Assembly (NCBI GenBank): GCA_038891515.1
Contig: JAWAEB010000043.1
Span: 1-13,331 of the forward strand
Length of the DNA stretch: 13,331 nucleotides
Reading direction: 5' to 3'
Source of the DNA: HRBIN01 sp038891515
Lineage (GTDB): Archaea > Thermoproteota > Nitrososphaeria_A > Caldarchaeales > Caldarchaeaceae
Of this stretch, positions 1-7,156 are shown piece after piece. A program made the translations under genes and the position numbers. Each line of letters opens with the position of its first letter. The first letter of the stretch is position 1. The notes under the pieces are model-generated. The model was not told where the DNA came from and did not search any database. It saw only the letters and a program-made list of their open reading frames with translations.

Positions 1-769
1 ACAAGATTGTGGCCAGCAACAGCCCAATGGGACCAAAGCCGCCCAAGAGACCTACAACCACTGTCTGAAAAGAGACTATCGGTTGGAAGGCTGTAAAAGG
101 ATCTATCCAAGCAATCTGTATAGCCATAACCGAGCCAACTACCCCAGGTATGAAAGAACTCAGTAAAAATGCTCCTAATTTATATCTGAACGTATTCACG
201 CCAAGGGACTCTGCTGCTTCTTCATTCTCCCTTATGGCAAACAGTGCCCTCCCAAATCTCGAGCTTGTCACAAAATAGTAGACGAAAGTCGAACATAACG
301 CCAGAACCATCATAACATAGTATACCGTTTCGGTCATATATCCCAAGACTATTATTTTAGCAGTGCCCACTTGGGAATAACGGGTTTCAATGACGAGGAT
401 TATGCTTTGTATTAACAATGTCAGCCCATAGGTCAGTACTGTGAAGTACGTACCGGTCACACGTAGCAGGGGGGAACTCACAATCAGAGCCATTAGAAAG
501 GCTACAAGCCCACCTATAAGTGGGATTAATGGTAGAGGAGCAATACTCCATAGCTGCCCCATAGTATAGGCTCCAAGGCCAAAAAAAGCAGTCACTCCCA
601 GTGAAATATATCCTGAATATGCCAGTATCGACCAGCTTTGAACAAGAGCTATGTACATGAAAATTGAAATAAGAAAGTTCAACTGAGACGTCCCCCCAAA
701 ATACGGAAAAGCTGCCAAGATAGCTACTACTGGAAGTGATGTAATAACAAGTTTTCCACCCCTCTGCAT
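1..769 (-). CDS. livM: Branched-chain amino acid ABC transporter permease LivM (3' end cut by window edge)
   Basis: Second membrane permease of a LivFGHMK-type importer. The frame stays open from an ATG at 769 to base 2, giving 256 codons without a stop; the family is usually about 300 residues or more, so the C-terminus lies outside the window. The protein is very hydrophobic with many membrane helices. It carries the permease loop typical of LivM: FGRALFAIRENEEAAESLGV at about residues 177-196, which contacts the ATPases. The start is set by translational coupling: the ATG overlaps the livH stop as TAATG. It is the last visible gene of the operon. Family assignment is secure; substrate specificity cannot be read from the sequence. 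Confidence 0.9.
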   Translation of the reverse strand, partial: MQRGGKLVITSLPVVAILAAFPYFGGTSQLNFLISIFMYIALVQSWSILAYSGYISLGVTAFFGLGAYTMGQLWSIAPLPLIPLIGGLVAFLMALIVSSPLLRVTGTYFTVLTYGLTLLIQSIILVIETRYSQVGTAKIIVLGYMTETVYYVMMVLALCSTFVYYFVTSSRFGRALFAIRENEEAAESLGVNTFRYKLGAFLLSSFIPGVVGSVMAIQIAWIDPFTAFQPIVSFQTVVVGLLGGFGPIGLLLATIL

Positions 770-1647
770 TAGGCAACCCCCCTAAACAGCCCTCTTGGCC
801 TTAAGAGAAGGATCGTAAAGAATATCCCATAGGTAATGGCTAATGCAACGCCTGACGATACATAGTAACTACCTACTGCATTGATTGCACCCATAAGCAT
901 ACCCCCAATGATTGTACCCGCCATATTTCCTACCCCACCTAGTACCATGACAATCAGGGCTGAGATTGTGTAATAAAGCCCAATGTAGGGATCGAAGTTA
1001 AGCGTCATGCTAAGAAGAGAGCCGCCAAGGCCTGCTAAACCGAAAGATAGTGCGACCACTATCGAATCTATGAACCTGATGTCTATCCCTACAAGCTCAG
1101 CAGCAGTCCTGTTCTGGATTGTGGCCTTTATTGCAAGACCGATTCTTCCAGTATTTAGTAGGGAGTACAAGGCAAGCATTGCCAATAATCCCAGAACAAT
1201 AAGCAGAAGCTTATTGTAGGCTATATTAACTCCGAAGACGTTTATCGTCTCCATAAGAAAGGAGTACCCCCGATATATGCTGGTGAATCTAAGAATTATG
1301 AAGTTCTGAGATACTATGATTATCGCAAAGAAGGTCAACAGCGAGATTATCTCTATTTTTTCTCTGCTCTCAAGCCTCGTTAGTCTATAGAAAAAAAGCC
1401 TGTAGGCAGCTAAACCCAAAATAGCGAAGAAGGCCCACACAAATATGTGGGATAACATGGGGGACAATGAAAATTGTGTGTAGGACCAGTATGTTATATA
1501 TGCTCCTATCATTATGAACTCACCCGTCGCAATATTTACCAGCCTTGTCACACTATAGAGCAGATTCAGACTGACGCCGGCTAAACCTAATAATATTCCA
1601 GTAACTATAGTTTGAAAAGCTAACGTGATCAAAGCTTCGTATGCCAA
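769..1647 (-). CDS. livH: Branched-chain amino acid ABC transporter permease LivH
   Basis: First membrane permease of the importer, 292 residues, the usual family length. An early conserved segment reads VNIATGEFIMIGAY (about 37-50), the counterpart of the LNFAHGEF-type motif of LivH. A cytoplasmic coupling loop, GRIGLAIKATIQNRTAAELV, starts at about residue 167. The rest is a series of hydrophobic helices. The start codon is TTG at 1647, six bases after the livF stop, preceded by a GGAGG-like ribosome site inside the end of livF (about 1657-1661). The stop overlaps the livM start by one base. Together with LivM it should form the heterodimeric membrane channel. Confidence 0.93.
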   Translation of the reverse strand: MAYEALITLAFQTIVTGILLGLAGVSLNLLYSVTRLVNIATGEFIMIGAYITYWSYTQFSLSPMLSHIFVWAFFAILGLAAYRLFFYRLTRLESREKIEIISLLTFFAIIIVSQNFIILRFTSIYRGYSFLMETINVFGVNIAYNKLLLIVLGLLAMLALYSLLNTGRIGLAIKATIQNRTAAELVGIDIRFIDSIVVALSFGLAGLGGSLLSMTLNFDPYIGLYYTISALIVMVLGGVGNMAGTIIGGMLMGAINAVGSYYVSSGVALAITYGIFFTILLLRPRGLFRGVA

Positions 1648-1653
1648 GGCTAC

Positions 1654-2364
1654 CTATCCTCCCACACCCAGATAGGCTCTCCAGAGCTGACCGGACATTA
1701 TCTGCGTTGGTTTTCCCTCAGCCACCACCCTACCGTTGCTGATAACATATAGCTTATTAGATCCAGTTACCCCACTTCCTATTACTTGTTCGGCTATTAG
1801 CACGGTAAGACCCATGTCACTCTGTAGCCTGCTAATCGCAGTGTAGATTTTCTCCGTCATCAAGGGACTCAGACCAAGTGAAGGCTCATCCAACATCATG
1901 AGATATGGCGCGGACATGACAGCCCTCCCTATAGCTAACATTTGCTGCTCACCACCGCTCAGGTTTTCGGCCCGTTGTCTAGCCTTTTCCTCAAGGACAG
2001 GAAATATTTCATAGACTGTCCTCAATGAATGTTGGATACTTTGTCTAGCACGGTTGTTATAAGCACCTAATTTCAAGTTGTCAAGCACTGTAAGGCCTGG
2101 GAATAACTGTCTCCGCTCAGGAACTAGAGATATTCCAAGTCTGGCTATTTCAAAAGCCTGAAGTCCTCTCAGAGACTCTCCTCTAAAAAATATTTTACCC
2201 CGATATCGCCTGTGTAACCCGGCTACAGTATTGAGTATAGACGATTTGCCAGCACCATTTGGCCCGAAGATAGTGGTCAGAGAATTCTCCTCTACTGTCA
2301 GTGATACATCTTTCACAGCTTCCCTTCCATTATACAGCACTGTCAGTGCATTGATTTTAAGCAA
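1654..2364 (-). CDS. livF: Branched-chain amino acid ABC transporter ATP-binding protein LivF
   Basis: Cytoplasmic ATPase of the importer, 236 residues. All ABC motifs are canonical: Walker A GPNGAGKS at 34-41, the LivF-type segment VPERRQLFPGLTVLDNL at 81-97, signature LSGGEQQ at 135-141, and Walker B LMMLDEPSLGL at 155-165. It starts with TTG at 2364, two bases after the livG stop, with a GGAG ribosome site about 12 bases upstream inside livG, so translation is probably coupled. It is expected to pair with LivG as a heterodimer; LivF supplies the intact signature motif, which matters because LivG's is degenerate. Confidence 0.95.
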   Translation of the reverse strand: MLKINALTVLYNGREAVKDVSLTVEENSLTTIFGPNGAGKSSILNTVAGLHRRYRGKIFFRGESLRGLQAFEIARLGISLVPERRQLFPGLTVLDNLKLGAYNNRARQSIQHSLRTVYEIFPVLEEKARQRAENLSGGEQQMLAIGRAVMSAPYLMMLDEPSLGLSPLMTEKIYTAISRLQSDMGLTVLIAEQVIGSGVTGSNKLYVISNGRVVAEGKPTQIMSGQLWRAYLGVGG

Positions 2365-2366
2365 GT

Positions 2367-3077
2367 CTAACCACTACTCCACTTACCAAGATAAGCCTCG
2401 ATAACCCTATTGTCATCAACTATCTCAGCCGGTTTCCCTTCAGCGATTATTTTACCCGCACTAAGCACTATTATCCTTTCAGCTAAAGACATCACAGCCC
2501 TAATTACATGGTCAATTATGCAGAAAGCCGTATTCGTACGATTTCTTATCTCCTTTATCAATCTAACACCTTCACCTATTTCTTGTTCATCCATCCCGGC
2601 CATGAACTCATCTACCAACATCAACCGCGGTCCTGTCGCCAGTGCCCTCGCCAGATCGAGCTTTCTAAGCTCCGGCATACTGAGATGCGCGGCCAAAGTA
2701 TGAAGCTTATCCTTCAATCCCACTTTTTCGGCAACTACCTCGGGGCTCAACTCATAACTGCGGCCAGAAAAGGTGGCTCCTATCTCGATATTTTGTCTGA
2801 CCGTCATCTGTGGGAAGGGCTTAGGAGTTTGAAATGTTCTGGCTATTCCTAGCTTAGTCCTTGAACTGGGTCTCATACCAGTGATTCTTCTTCCGTCGAA
2901 GTATATTGACCCACTGTCCTCTCTAACAAACCCTGATATTATGTTGAGCAGGGTTGTCTTTCCAGCACCGTTAGGCCCGATAATAGCCAGTATTTCTCCC
3001 TCACGTATACTAAATGAGACCCCATCCAAGACAACTAATCCTCCGAACTTCTTATGTATACCCTCAATAGTCAACAT
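2367..3077 (-). CDS. livG: Branched-chain amino acid ABC transporter ATP-binding protein LivG
   Basis: Second ATPase of the importer, 236 residues, from an ATG at 3077. Walker A is intact (GPNGAGKTT, 34-42), the LivG-type segment GIARTFQTPKPFPQMTVRQN follows at 77-96, and an H-loop histidine sits near 190. Two motifs depart from the norm: the signature reads LSMPELRKLDLARAL (132-146) where LSxGQQ is usual, and Walker B reads LMLVDEFMAGMD (152-163), with Phe after the catalytic Glu instead of Pro. Related divergent LivG proteins exist in archaea as far as I recall, so this is likely a subfamily trait. No ribosome site is obvious in the 26 bases after livK; a GGAGG stretch lies further up, inside the livK C-terminus. 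Confidence 0.92.
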   Translation of the reverse strand: MLTIEGIHKKFGGLVVLDGVSFSIREGEILAIIGPNGAGKTTLLNIISGFVREDSGSIYFDGRRITGMRPSSRTKLGIARTFQTPKPFPQMTVRQNIEIGATFSGRSYELSPEVVAEKVGLKDKLHTLAAHLSMPELRKLDLARALATGPRLMLVDEFMAGMDEQEIGEGVRLIKEIRNRTNTAFCIIDHVIRAVMSLAERIIVLSAGKIIAEGKPAEIVDDNRVIEAYLGKWSSG

Positions 3078-3103
3078 CGATGTGAGTGGTGGTTAGCAGT
3101 TTT

Positions 3104-4348
3104 TTATTTCTTTCCTCCTTTTGACCATGGAAGAATCGGTTGTGCCGTGGCCTTATCTGCGGGCCATATGCCGCGGAACTCACCGTTTATATACTGCATT
3201 ATTATAGGCCTAGCAGTGCTTATCCAACGCCCATCCTGCTGAAGATACCTAACCTCGCCGTATACTGTGTTGAAGGTCTCCTTGGTTAGTGCTTCACGTA
3301 TTTTTTCTGGATCCAGACTACCGGCTTTCTCGATAGCCTGCTCAATGATCTGCACACTCGCGTAATGTAGCGGTACATCTAACAGGTCTGCCGGAAAACC
3401 GAACTTTTGCTTAAACTCGGACATAAACTCTAGGATAGTGGGATCCCACCGTGGGTCTACTGTAGCCATAATCATCACTCCCTCCATCTGGTCTCCATAC
3501 TTTTCTTGGAAGAACGCATATCCGGGACCCAACGAGAAGTATACTATCTTCGGCGTATATGGAACTCGCATAAGCTCTTCAAATACTGGTCCAGCATTTA
3601 TAGGATATGTGAAGGCCAGGTACACATCTGGCTTTAACTCATTCAGTCTGCCTAATATCACTGAGGCGTCAGCCAGCTCAAGTGGATGTTCCGTCTGGTA
3701 CACTATCTGATAGCCCGCATCTCTTAGTCGGGGTATTGTGTATTTAGCATGATCTATAGTGAATGGCACTGTGGTTATTGTCACCCCGATCGTTGAAATC
3801 TTCAACTGATCCTTGTAGTAGTTGAGCAGGCCTAGAAGGTTATCGGTGAGCCTTTCAAGTCTGAAGGGGCTCCAAAACATATAGCTACTGGCTGGAAGGT
3901 CGGCTATCAGTGCGCCCTCTGTTGCAGCTACAACAGGTATCTTGTATTTCTCAATTACTGGAACAATCGCTATATGTAGGTCTGTGGCAAATGGGGCTAA
4001 GAGTAGGTCCACTTTGCTTTCGGTTATTAGTTTCTCATATATTTCAATAGTTTTTGCTCGGTCACTCATGTCATCCAAGTACACAAGTTCAACGGGGAGA
4101 CGTTTATTCAGATCCCTGACGAATATGCCTCCACGGGCGTTTACCTTCTCTGCCCAATACTGGTAGACCGGTAGCTGAACTTGGGAGGCTGGGGGAGCAT
4201 ATGGACCGGTGATGGAGCTGGAGAACCCTATTCGTATTGATGTTTTGGATGTCTGTGGCTGCATTGGACTGAGAAATGTGAATAAGCCGACACCAATGAT
4301 AGCGGCGATTATAACTACTACGAGCGGTACCACTATCCTGACATTCAT
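3104..4348 (-). CDS. livK: Branched-chain amino acid-type substrate-binding protein LivK
   Basis: Extracytoplasmic receptor of the importer, 414 residues. Residues 6-27 form a single hydrophobic segment (VVPLVVVIIAAIIGVGLF), a signal anchor with no lipobox cysteine; it is followed by a linker and the periplasmic-binding-protein type 1 fold. The start of the fold reads IRIGFSSSITGPYAPPASQV, and VNARGGIFV matches the family's VNARGGI motif. It is first in the livKGFHM operon and has its own promoter: a TATA box centred about 27 bases upstream of the ATG suggests a leaderless mRNA. The closest relatives bind branched-chain amino acids, but this superfamily also binds amides, urea and aromatic compounds, so the ligand is open. 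The upstream guanidino-enzyme gene hints at a related ligand. Confidence 0.92.
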   Translation of the reverse strand: MNVRIVVPLVVVIIAAIIGVGLFTFLSPMQPQTSKTSIRIGFSSSITGPYAPPASQVQLPVYQYWAEKVNARGGIFVRDLNKRLPVELVYLDDMSDRAKTIEIYEKLITESKVDLLLAPFATDLHIAIVPVIEKYKIPVVAATEGALIADLPASSYMFWSPFRLERLTDNLLGLLNYYKDQLKISTIGVTITTVPFTIDHAKYTIPRLRDAGYQIVYQTEHPLELADASVILGRLNELKPDVYLAFTYPINAGPVFEELMRVPYTPKIVYFSLGPGYAFFQEKYGDQMEGVMIMATVDPRWDPTILEFMSEFKQKFGFPADLLDVPLHYASVQIIEQAIEKAGSLDPEKIREALTKETFNTVYGEVRYLQQDGRWISTARPIIMQYINGEFRGIWPADKATAQPILPWSKGGKK

Positions 4349-4582
4349 GCTTAAACAACATATACAGCATGCATATAAGCGTTAACGTAAACGCCATTGA
4401 TGCTGTCAACTAGGTAACAGCGTTGTTCTTGGTTGTGTTCTTTTCTCCACCTATGAACTCTATTTGAAGTGTGGTTTTACCCGGCTTTTCCTAGCCCAAA
4501 ACGCCTCACCACAATCAATCACCCTCAAACCGACAACTCTTCATAAACACAGAAAGTAATAGTTGACAGTATCATCGCTGTT
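4349..4582. other. Intergenic region between the amidinotransferase-family gene and livK
   Basis: 234 bases without a credible gene. It holds the livK TATA box at its left end. On the minus strand, just after the amidinotransferase stop, there are short T-rich runs (about 4545-4575) that could end transcription in archaeal fashion. I see no RNA gene or long repeat. Confidence 0.5.
4372..4379 (-). promoter_or_regulatory. TATA box of the liv operon
   Basis: On the minus strand CTTATATG is centred about 27 bases before the livK ATG. This puts the transcription start at or next to the start codon, implying a leaderless transcript for livK. A T- and A-rich stretch lies just upstream. Confidence 0.6.
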
Positions 4583-5650
4583 TCAACCCTTTATTTCGAC
4601 TGATGATGGACCCCTATCTCTGATTAGACGTGCTACTGTACATCTTATTCCACCACCATATTTCAGAACTTCGGCGTATGGGATCTCAATGACGTCCACC
4701 CCCTCCTTTCTTAACATTCTAGAAGTATGGCCTGCTCCCTCTATCATAATAACCTTACCAGGCTCAAGTGTCAGAAAATTACATGGATATAATTTGAGTT
4801 GCTCTCCCCGTGGAACCTCTATTATGCGGTAATTATTGGATGTGAGCCATCTTACTGTTTCATAGTCGCAGAATGGTGGATATAGGACCACCAGCCCTAC
4901 ATCTGCTGCACCTATCCACATATCCGAGTGCATCCAACCTACTGCCTCAGGATAGAAGATGCTGTTAGGTCCAGGAGAATGTGCTACTACAATATTTGTT
5001 ATGCCTGCCCTGTGGAATATTGGTGTTACTTGATCAAGCCCCTCTCTATTACAATCAGTAGAAAGGGAGCAGACTATTGTATCTTCAGCTAAAGCGGTGA
5101 ACGCCCCAACCTCACAGACTCCTTTCCCATGCACTGTGTAGAGTATTGGGCAACCGACTTCCACCAGCCACTTGGTTACATATTTACTCCTTCCACGCCA
5201 GTATTGGGTTGCTTCACGAGGTACTATGGCGCCTCCCTTAACAACTACGGAGGCAGCTGCTGCCGATATTGCACGTCTCATTATGCCGTATGCGCTTCTT
5301 GGAGTTTCATCATACTCAAAGAAGTGGATGTCAACGCCGTTCTCCTTCAGCGTTTTAACTAGTGTATCCCATTGTTCTATCATCAAATCCCACTTGGGCA
5401 GCTCATATTCATGTATTTGGAAAAATTCCGGATCTTCTAGGAAGATGGGGTCGGTCTCAAGTTCTAGTGGTCTTATCATTCCAACCTCTCTAAGTTTTCC
5501 GATTCCTTGGGCGCCCCATTGTTTTCCCCATATTTTTTCCAACTCGTCTAAGAAATCCACTTTCTCATGGTATTCATAGTATTTAGGGGGGATGCGCGGC
5601 TCGTAGAACGGGAAGTTAGACAGGCGATTATCCTTCATATGCTTAACCAT
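4583..5650 (-). CDS. Amidinotransferase / arginine deiminase superfamily protein
   Basis: Cytoplasmic enzyme of the guanidino-group-modifying superfamily (arginine deiminase, glycine amidinotransferase and DDAH relatives), up to 355 residues. Counted from the ATG at 5650, the superfamily core is visible: VVVKGGAIVPRE (135-146), Glu180 in CEVGAF where EGGD is usual, His241 and Asp243 in GWMHSDMW, CNFLTLEPGKV (290-300), and the nucleophile Cys337 in GGGIRC. The catalytic Cys-His-Asp set is therefore present. The usual Arg-Asp of the first motif is replaced (MRRAIS, 124-129), so the substrate may differ from arginine. A TATA-like box at 5658-5667 would fit a leaderless start at the second ATG (5638) better than at 5650. 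It lies upstream of the liv operon in the same orientation. Confidence 0.8.
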   Translation of the reverse strand: MVKHMKDNRLSNFPFYEPRIPPKYYEYHEKVDFLDELEKIWGKQWGAQGIGKLREVGMIRPLELETDPIFLEDPEFFQIHEYELPKWDLMIEQWDTLVKTLKENGVDIHFFEYDETPRSAYGIMRRAISAAAASVVVKGGAIVPREATQYWRGRSKYVTKWLVEVGCPILYTVHGKGVCEVGAFTALAEDTIVCSLSTDCNREGLDQVTPIFHRAGITNIVVAHSPGPNSIFYPEAVGWMHSDMWIGAADVGLVVLYPPFCDYETVRWLTSNNYRIIEVPRGEQLKLYPCNFLTLEPGKVIMIEGAGHTSRMLRKEGVDVIEIPYAEVLKYGGGIRCTVARLIRDRGPSSVEIKG

Positions 5651-5657
5651 GAGTGGA

Positions 5658-5667
5658 TTATACTTAA
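5658..5667 (-). promoter_or_regulatory. Probable TATA box of the amidinotransferase-family gene
   Basis: TTAAGTATAA on the minus strand is centred about 24-25 bases upstream of the in-frame ATG at 5638, the usual archaeal distance for a leaderless start. A weaker AT-rich candidate near 5672-5680 would instead serve the ATG at 5650. The true start is therefore uncertain by four codons. Confidence 0.4.
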
Positions 5668-5741
5668 GTGTTTAAGAATTAGGTAGAGTGGGTATGTGCA
5701 GACTGCCACTATTCCTAGAAACGGTGGACATAGTAGATTAT

Positions 5742-5767
5742 GACCTCTATCCTCCTCATCAGAGGTC
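5742..5767. repeat. Inverted repeat (7-bp stem, 12-base loop)
   Basis: GACCTCT at 5742-5748 and AGAGGTC at 5761-5767 are perfect complements. The hairpin lies about 120 bases past the ccdA stop, with no T-run directly after it. It could be a protein-binding site or an RNA 3'-end structure; chance is also possible. Confidence 0.4.
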
Positions 5768-5795
5768 GATGTGGTAGCGATACAAATCATCTCAT

Positions 5796-5893
5796 TAAGC
5801 GGCTCCTCCCAAGACCATATCTCAGTATTTACAAAGGCGTAGGTAAGCGGCTCCGGATTACGTGTATATAGACCTGATTTATCCGTTAAGCGG
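5796..5893 (+). repeat. Three direct copies of TAAGCGG
   Basis: TAAGCGGCTCC occurs at 5796-5806 and again at 5844-5854. The 7-base core recurs at 5887-5893, overlapping the ccdA stop codon. Spacings are 48 and 43 bases. The third copy is part of a near-palindrome (CCGTTAAGCGG, 5883-5893). Function unknown. Confidence 0.4.
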
Positions 5894-6542
5894 ACACGAC
5901 GTAAGCTGTGTAGTAGAAGTATATTATGTAGATTCCGGCTACCATGAGGACGATGGCAGACACTCTGCTTGCATAGTGTGCCACTACGCCCACCCTCTTC
6001 ATTATCTTGAAGCCTAGGATTGAAGCTAGTGTTCCCAAGATGATTAGCGGTGTTACTACTCCCGCTGCATAGGAGAGCATTATGGTTATGGGCCATGCTC
6101 CAGAGGCTAGCGTTGCGTATGTGAGGACTGAGATGAAGATGGGTAGGTTGCAGCCTGAGGCTCCCAACCCATATCCTACGCCGAAGAGTAGGAAGGAGGT
6201 CTCACCCAAGGGTATGAGGGTCTTCATAGGAGTTATAGCGGGGAGGTTTATGGACAGAAACTTCGCCAACCCCATCACAAGTATTATAGCACCAGCGAGC
6301 AGAGATAGATGCGGTATGTAAGCCCTCACCGTTTCACGGGCTAGGAAGATTAGGCCGGCCATCAACATGTAGACAGCCACTATCCCGGCTGAGGCGATCG
6401 CAGACCTCATGAGGGCCACACCTAAACCTACACCCCTAGCCACACTATATCCCATGTATGCTGGGATGAGGGCATATCCACATGGTGAGAGCAGTGTGGC
6501 TGTCCCAGCACTCACAAGGAGAATTATCTCAGGGATTGACAA
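5886..6542 (-). CDS. ccdA: CcdA/DsbD-type thiol-disulfide transmembrane electron carrier
   Basis: Membrane protein of 218 residues that should pass electrons from cytoplasmic thioredoxin to thiol proteins outside the cell. It has about six hydrophobic helices and the family's two redox cysteines, each in its expected place: Cys21 in LLSPCGYALIP and Cys131 in GASGCNLPIF. The start is TTG at 6542, three bases after the stop of the upstream thioredoxin-like gene, with a GGAGAAG ribosome site about 12 bases upstream inside that gene, so the two are probably translated together. The pair makes a compact reductive module. Its external thiol partners could include the DUF411 and other Cys proteins further right, but nothing links them directly. 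Confidence 0.85.
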   Translation of the reverse strand: MSIPEIILLVSAGTATLLSPCGYALIPAYMGYSVARGVGLGVALMRSAIASAGIVAVYMLMAGLIFLARETVRAYIPHLSLLAGAIILVMGLAKFLSINLPAITPMKTLIPLGETSFLLFGVGYGLGASGCNLPIFISVLTYATLASGAWPITIMLSYAAGVVTPLIILGTLASILGFKIMKRVGVVAHYASRVSAIVLMVAGIYIIYFYYTAYVVSA

Positions 6543-6545
6543 GCC

Positions 6546-7109
6546 CTAACTCTTCTCCACAATGTTGGATAATATGGATTTCCATCCATCTACACCCATA
6601 CGGCCATAACCCTGCCGGAAGACCAGCTCACCATCTATGGAAAATGTCAACTTGGTAGCTTGGGTCACTATGTTTAGAGCTGTAATCATCTCCCTATTGG
6701 GCTTTGCCACGAGCCAGCCATCCCTACCATGCCGCTCCGCAAACCTCCTCACTTCCGCATCCGTCTCAGTCACATCAACACCCACCAGCACGACACTAAC
6801 ACGATAGCTGAAACCATCCTCAGCAGCCGCCAAGTTACGTATATCATCATCACATACCGGACACCATGTAGCGTAGAAGTATACCAGTACCGGTTTTCCC
6901 TGGGCCAGCAACTGGTAGAGAGTGATGGACTCGCCCGACATAGTATGAAGTACGATATCCAAGGCCCTATGTCCCACCGTTGAAAGGGAGCCGCTTGGGC
7001 CGCCTCTCTGCTGGAGGCCTAACACCGTAAGCTCCACCACAGTTACAATAGCTGTGGTCAGGTCGACAAGTATGACTGCTCCAAGTTTACCTGTTTTCCT
7101 CCTTCTCAC
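6546..7109 (-). CDS. Membrane-anchored thioredoxin-like (TlpA/ResA type) protein
   Basis: Predicted extracytoplasmic thiol oxidoreductase, 187 residues. Residues 1-8 are strongly basic (MRRRKTGK) and 11-32 form a hydrophobic signal anchor, unusual in containing Asp16 and Glu26. The thioredoxin fold follows, with KPVLVYFYATWCPVC at 72-86 and the redox pair Cys83/Cys86. The segment where thioredoxins carry the cis-proline reads TQATKLTFSIDGELV (149-163), with Ala151 where TPTT-like sequence is expected. The start is GTG at 7109; a TATA box centred about 24 bases upstream suggests a leaderless mRNA. The gene leads directly into ccdA, its probable electron donor. Confidence 0.82.
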   Translation of the reverse strand: MRRRKTGKLGAVILVDLTTAIVTVVELTVLGLQQRGGPSGSLSTVGHRALDIVLHTMSGESITLYQLLAQGKPVLVYFYATWCPVCDDDIRNLAAAEDGFSYRVSVVLVGVDVTETDAEVRRFAERHGRDGWLVAKPNREMITALNIVTQATKLTFSIDGELVFRQGYGRMGVDGWKSILSNIVEKS

Positions 7110-7130
7110 ACACTCTAAGACATGGCTGTG

Positions 7131-7137
7131 ATATACT
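7131..7137 (-). promoter_or_regulatory. TATA box of the thioredoxin-like/ccdA operon
   Basis: AGTATAT on the minus strand is centred about 24-25 bases upstream of the GTG start at 7109, within the 47-base gap after the enoyl-CoA hydratase gene. The spacing fits a leaderless transcript and supports the GTG start. Confidence 0.5.
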
Positions 7138-7156
7138 ATTCTTTGCCTCTAATCGT

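Larger units (their letters stand above)
5651..5885. other. Intergenic region with short repeats and a hairpin
   Basis: 235 bases between the end of ccdA and the promoter of the amidinotransferase-family gene, both on the minus strand. No reading frame in it looks coding. It holds a perfect 7-bp inverted repeat and three spaced copies of TAAGCGG, listed separately. Confidence 0.5.

Noticed and set aside
387..776. Open frame of 129 codons on the minus strand
   Set aside because: It overlaps livM in another frame; the livM frame shows clear permease motifs and is coupled to livH, whereas this one is low-complexity Ser/Tyr/Cys-rich sequence without family features.
5635..6096. Open frame of 153 codons on the minus strand spanning the gap after ccdA
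   Set aside because: It runs out of frame through the ccdA C-terminus and the intergenic repeats; composition is not protein-like and there is no promoter or ribosome site.
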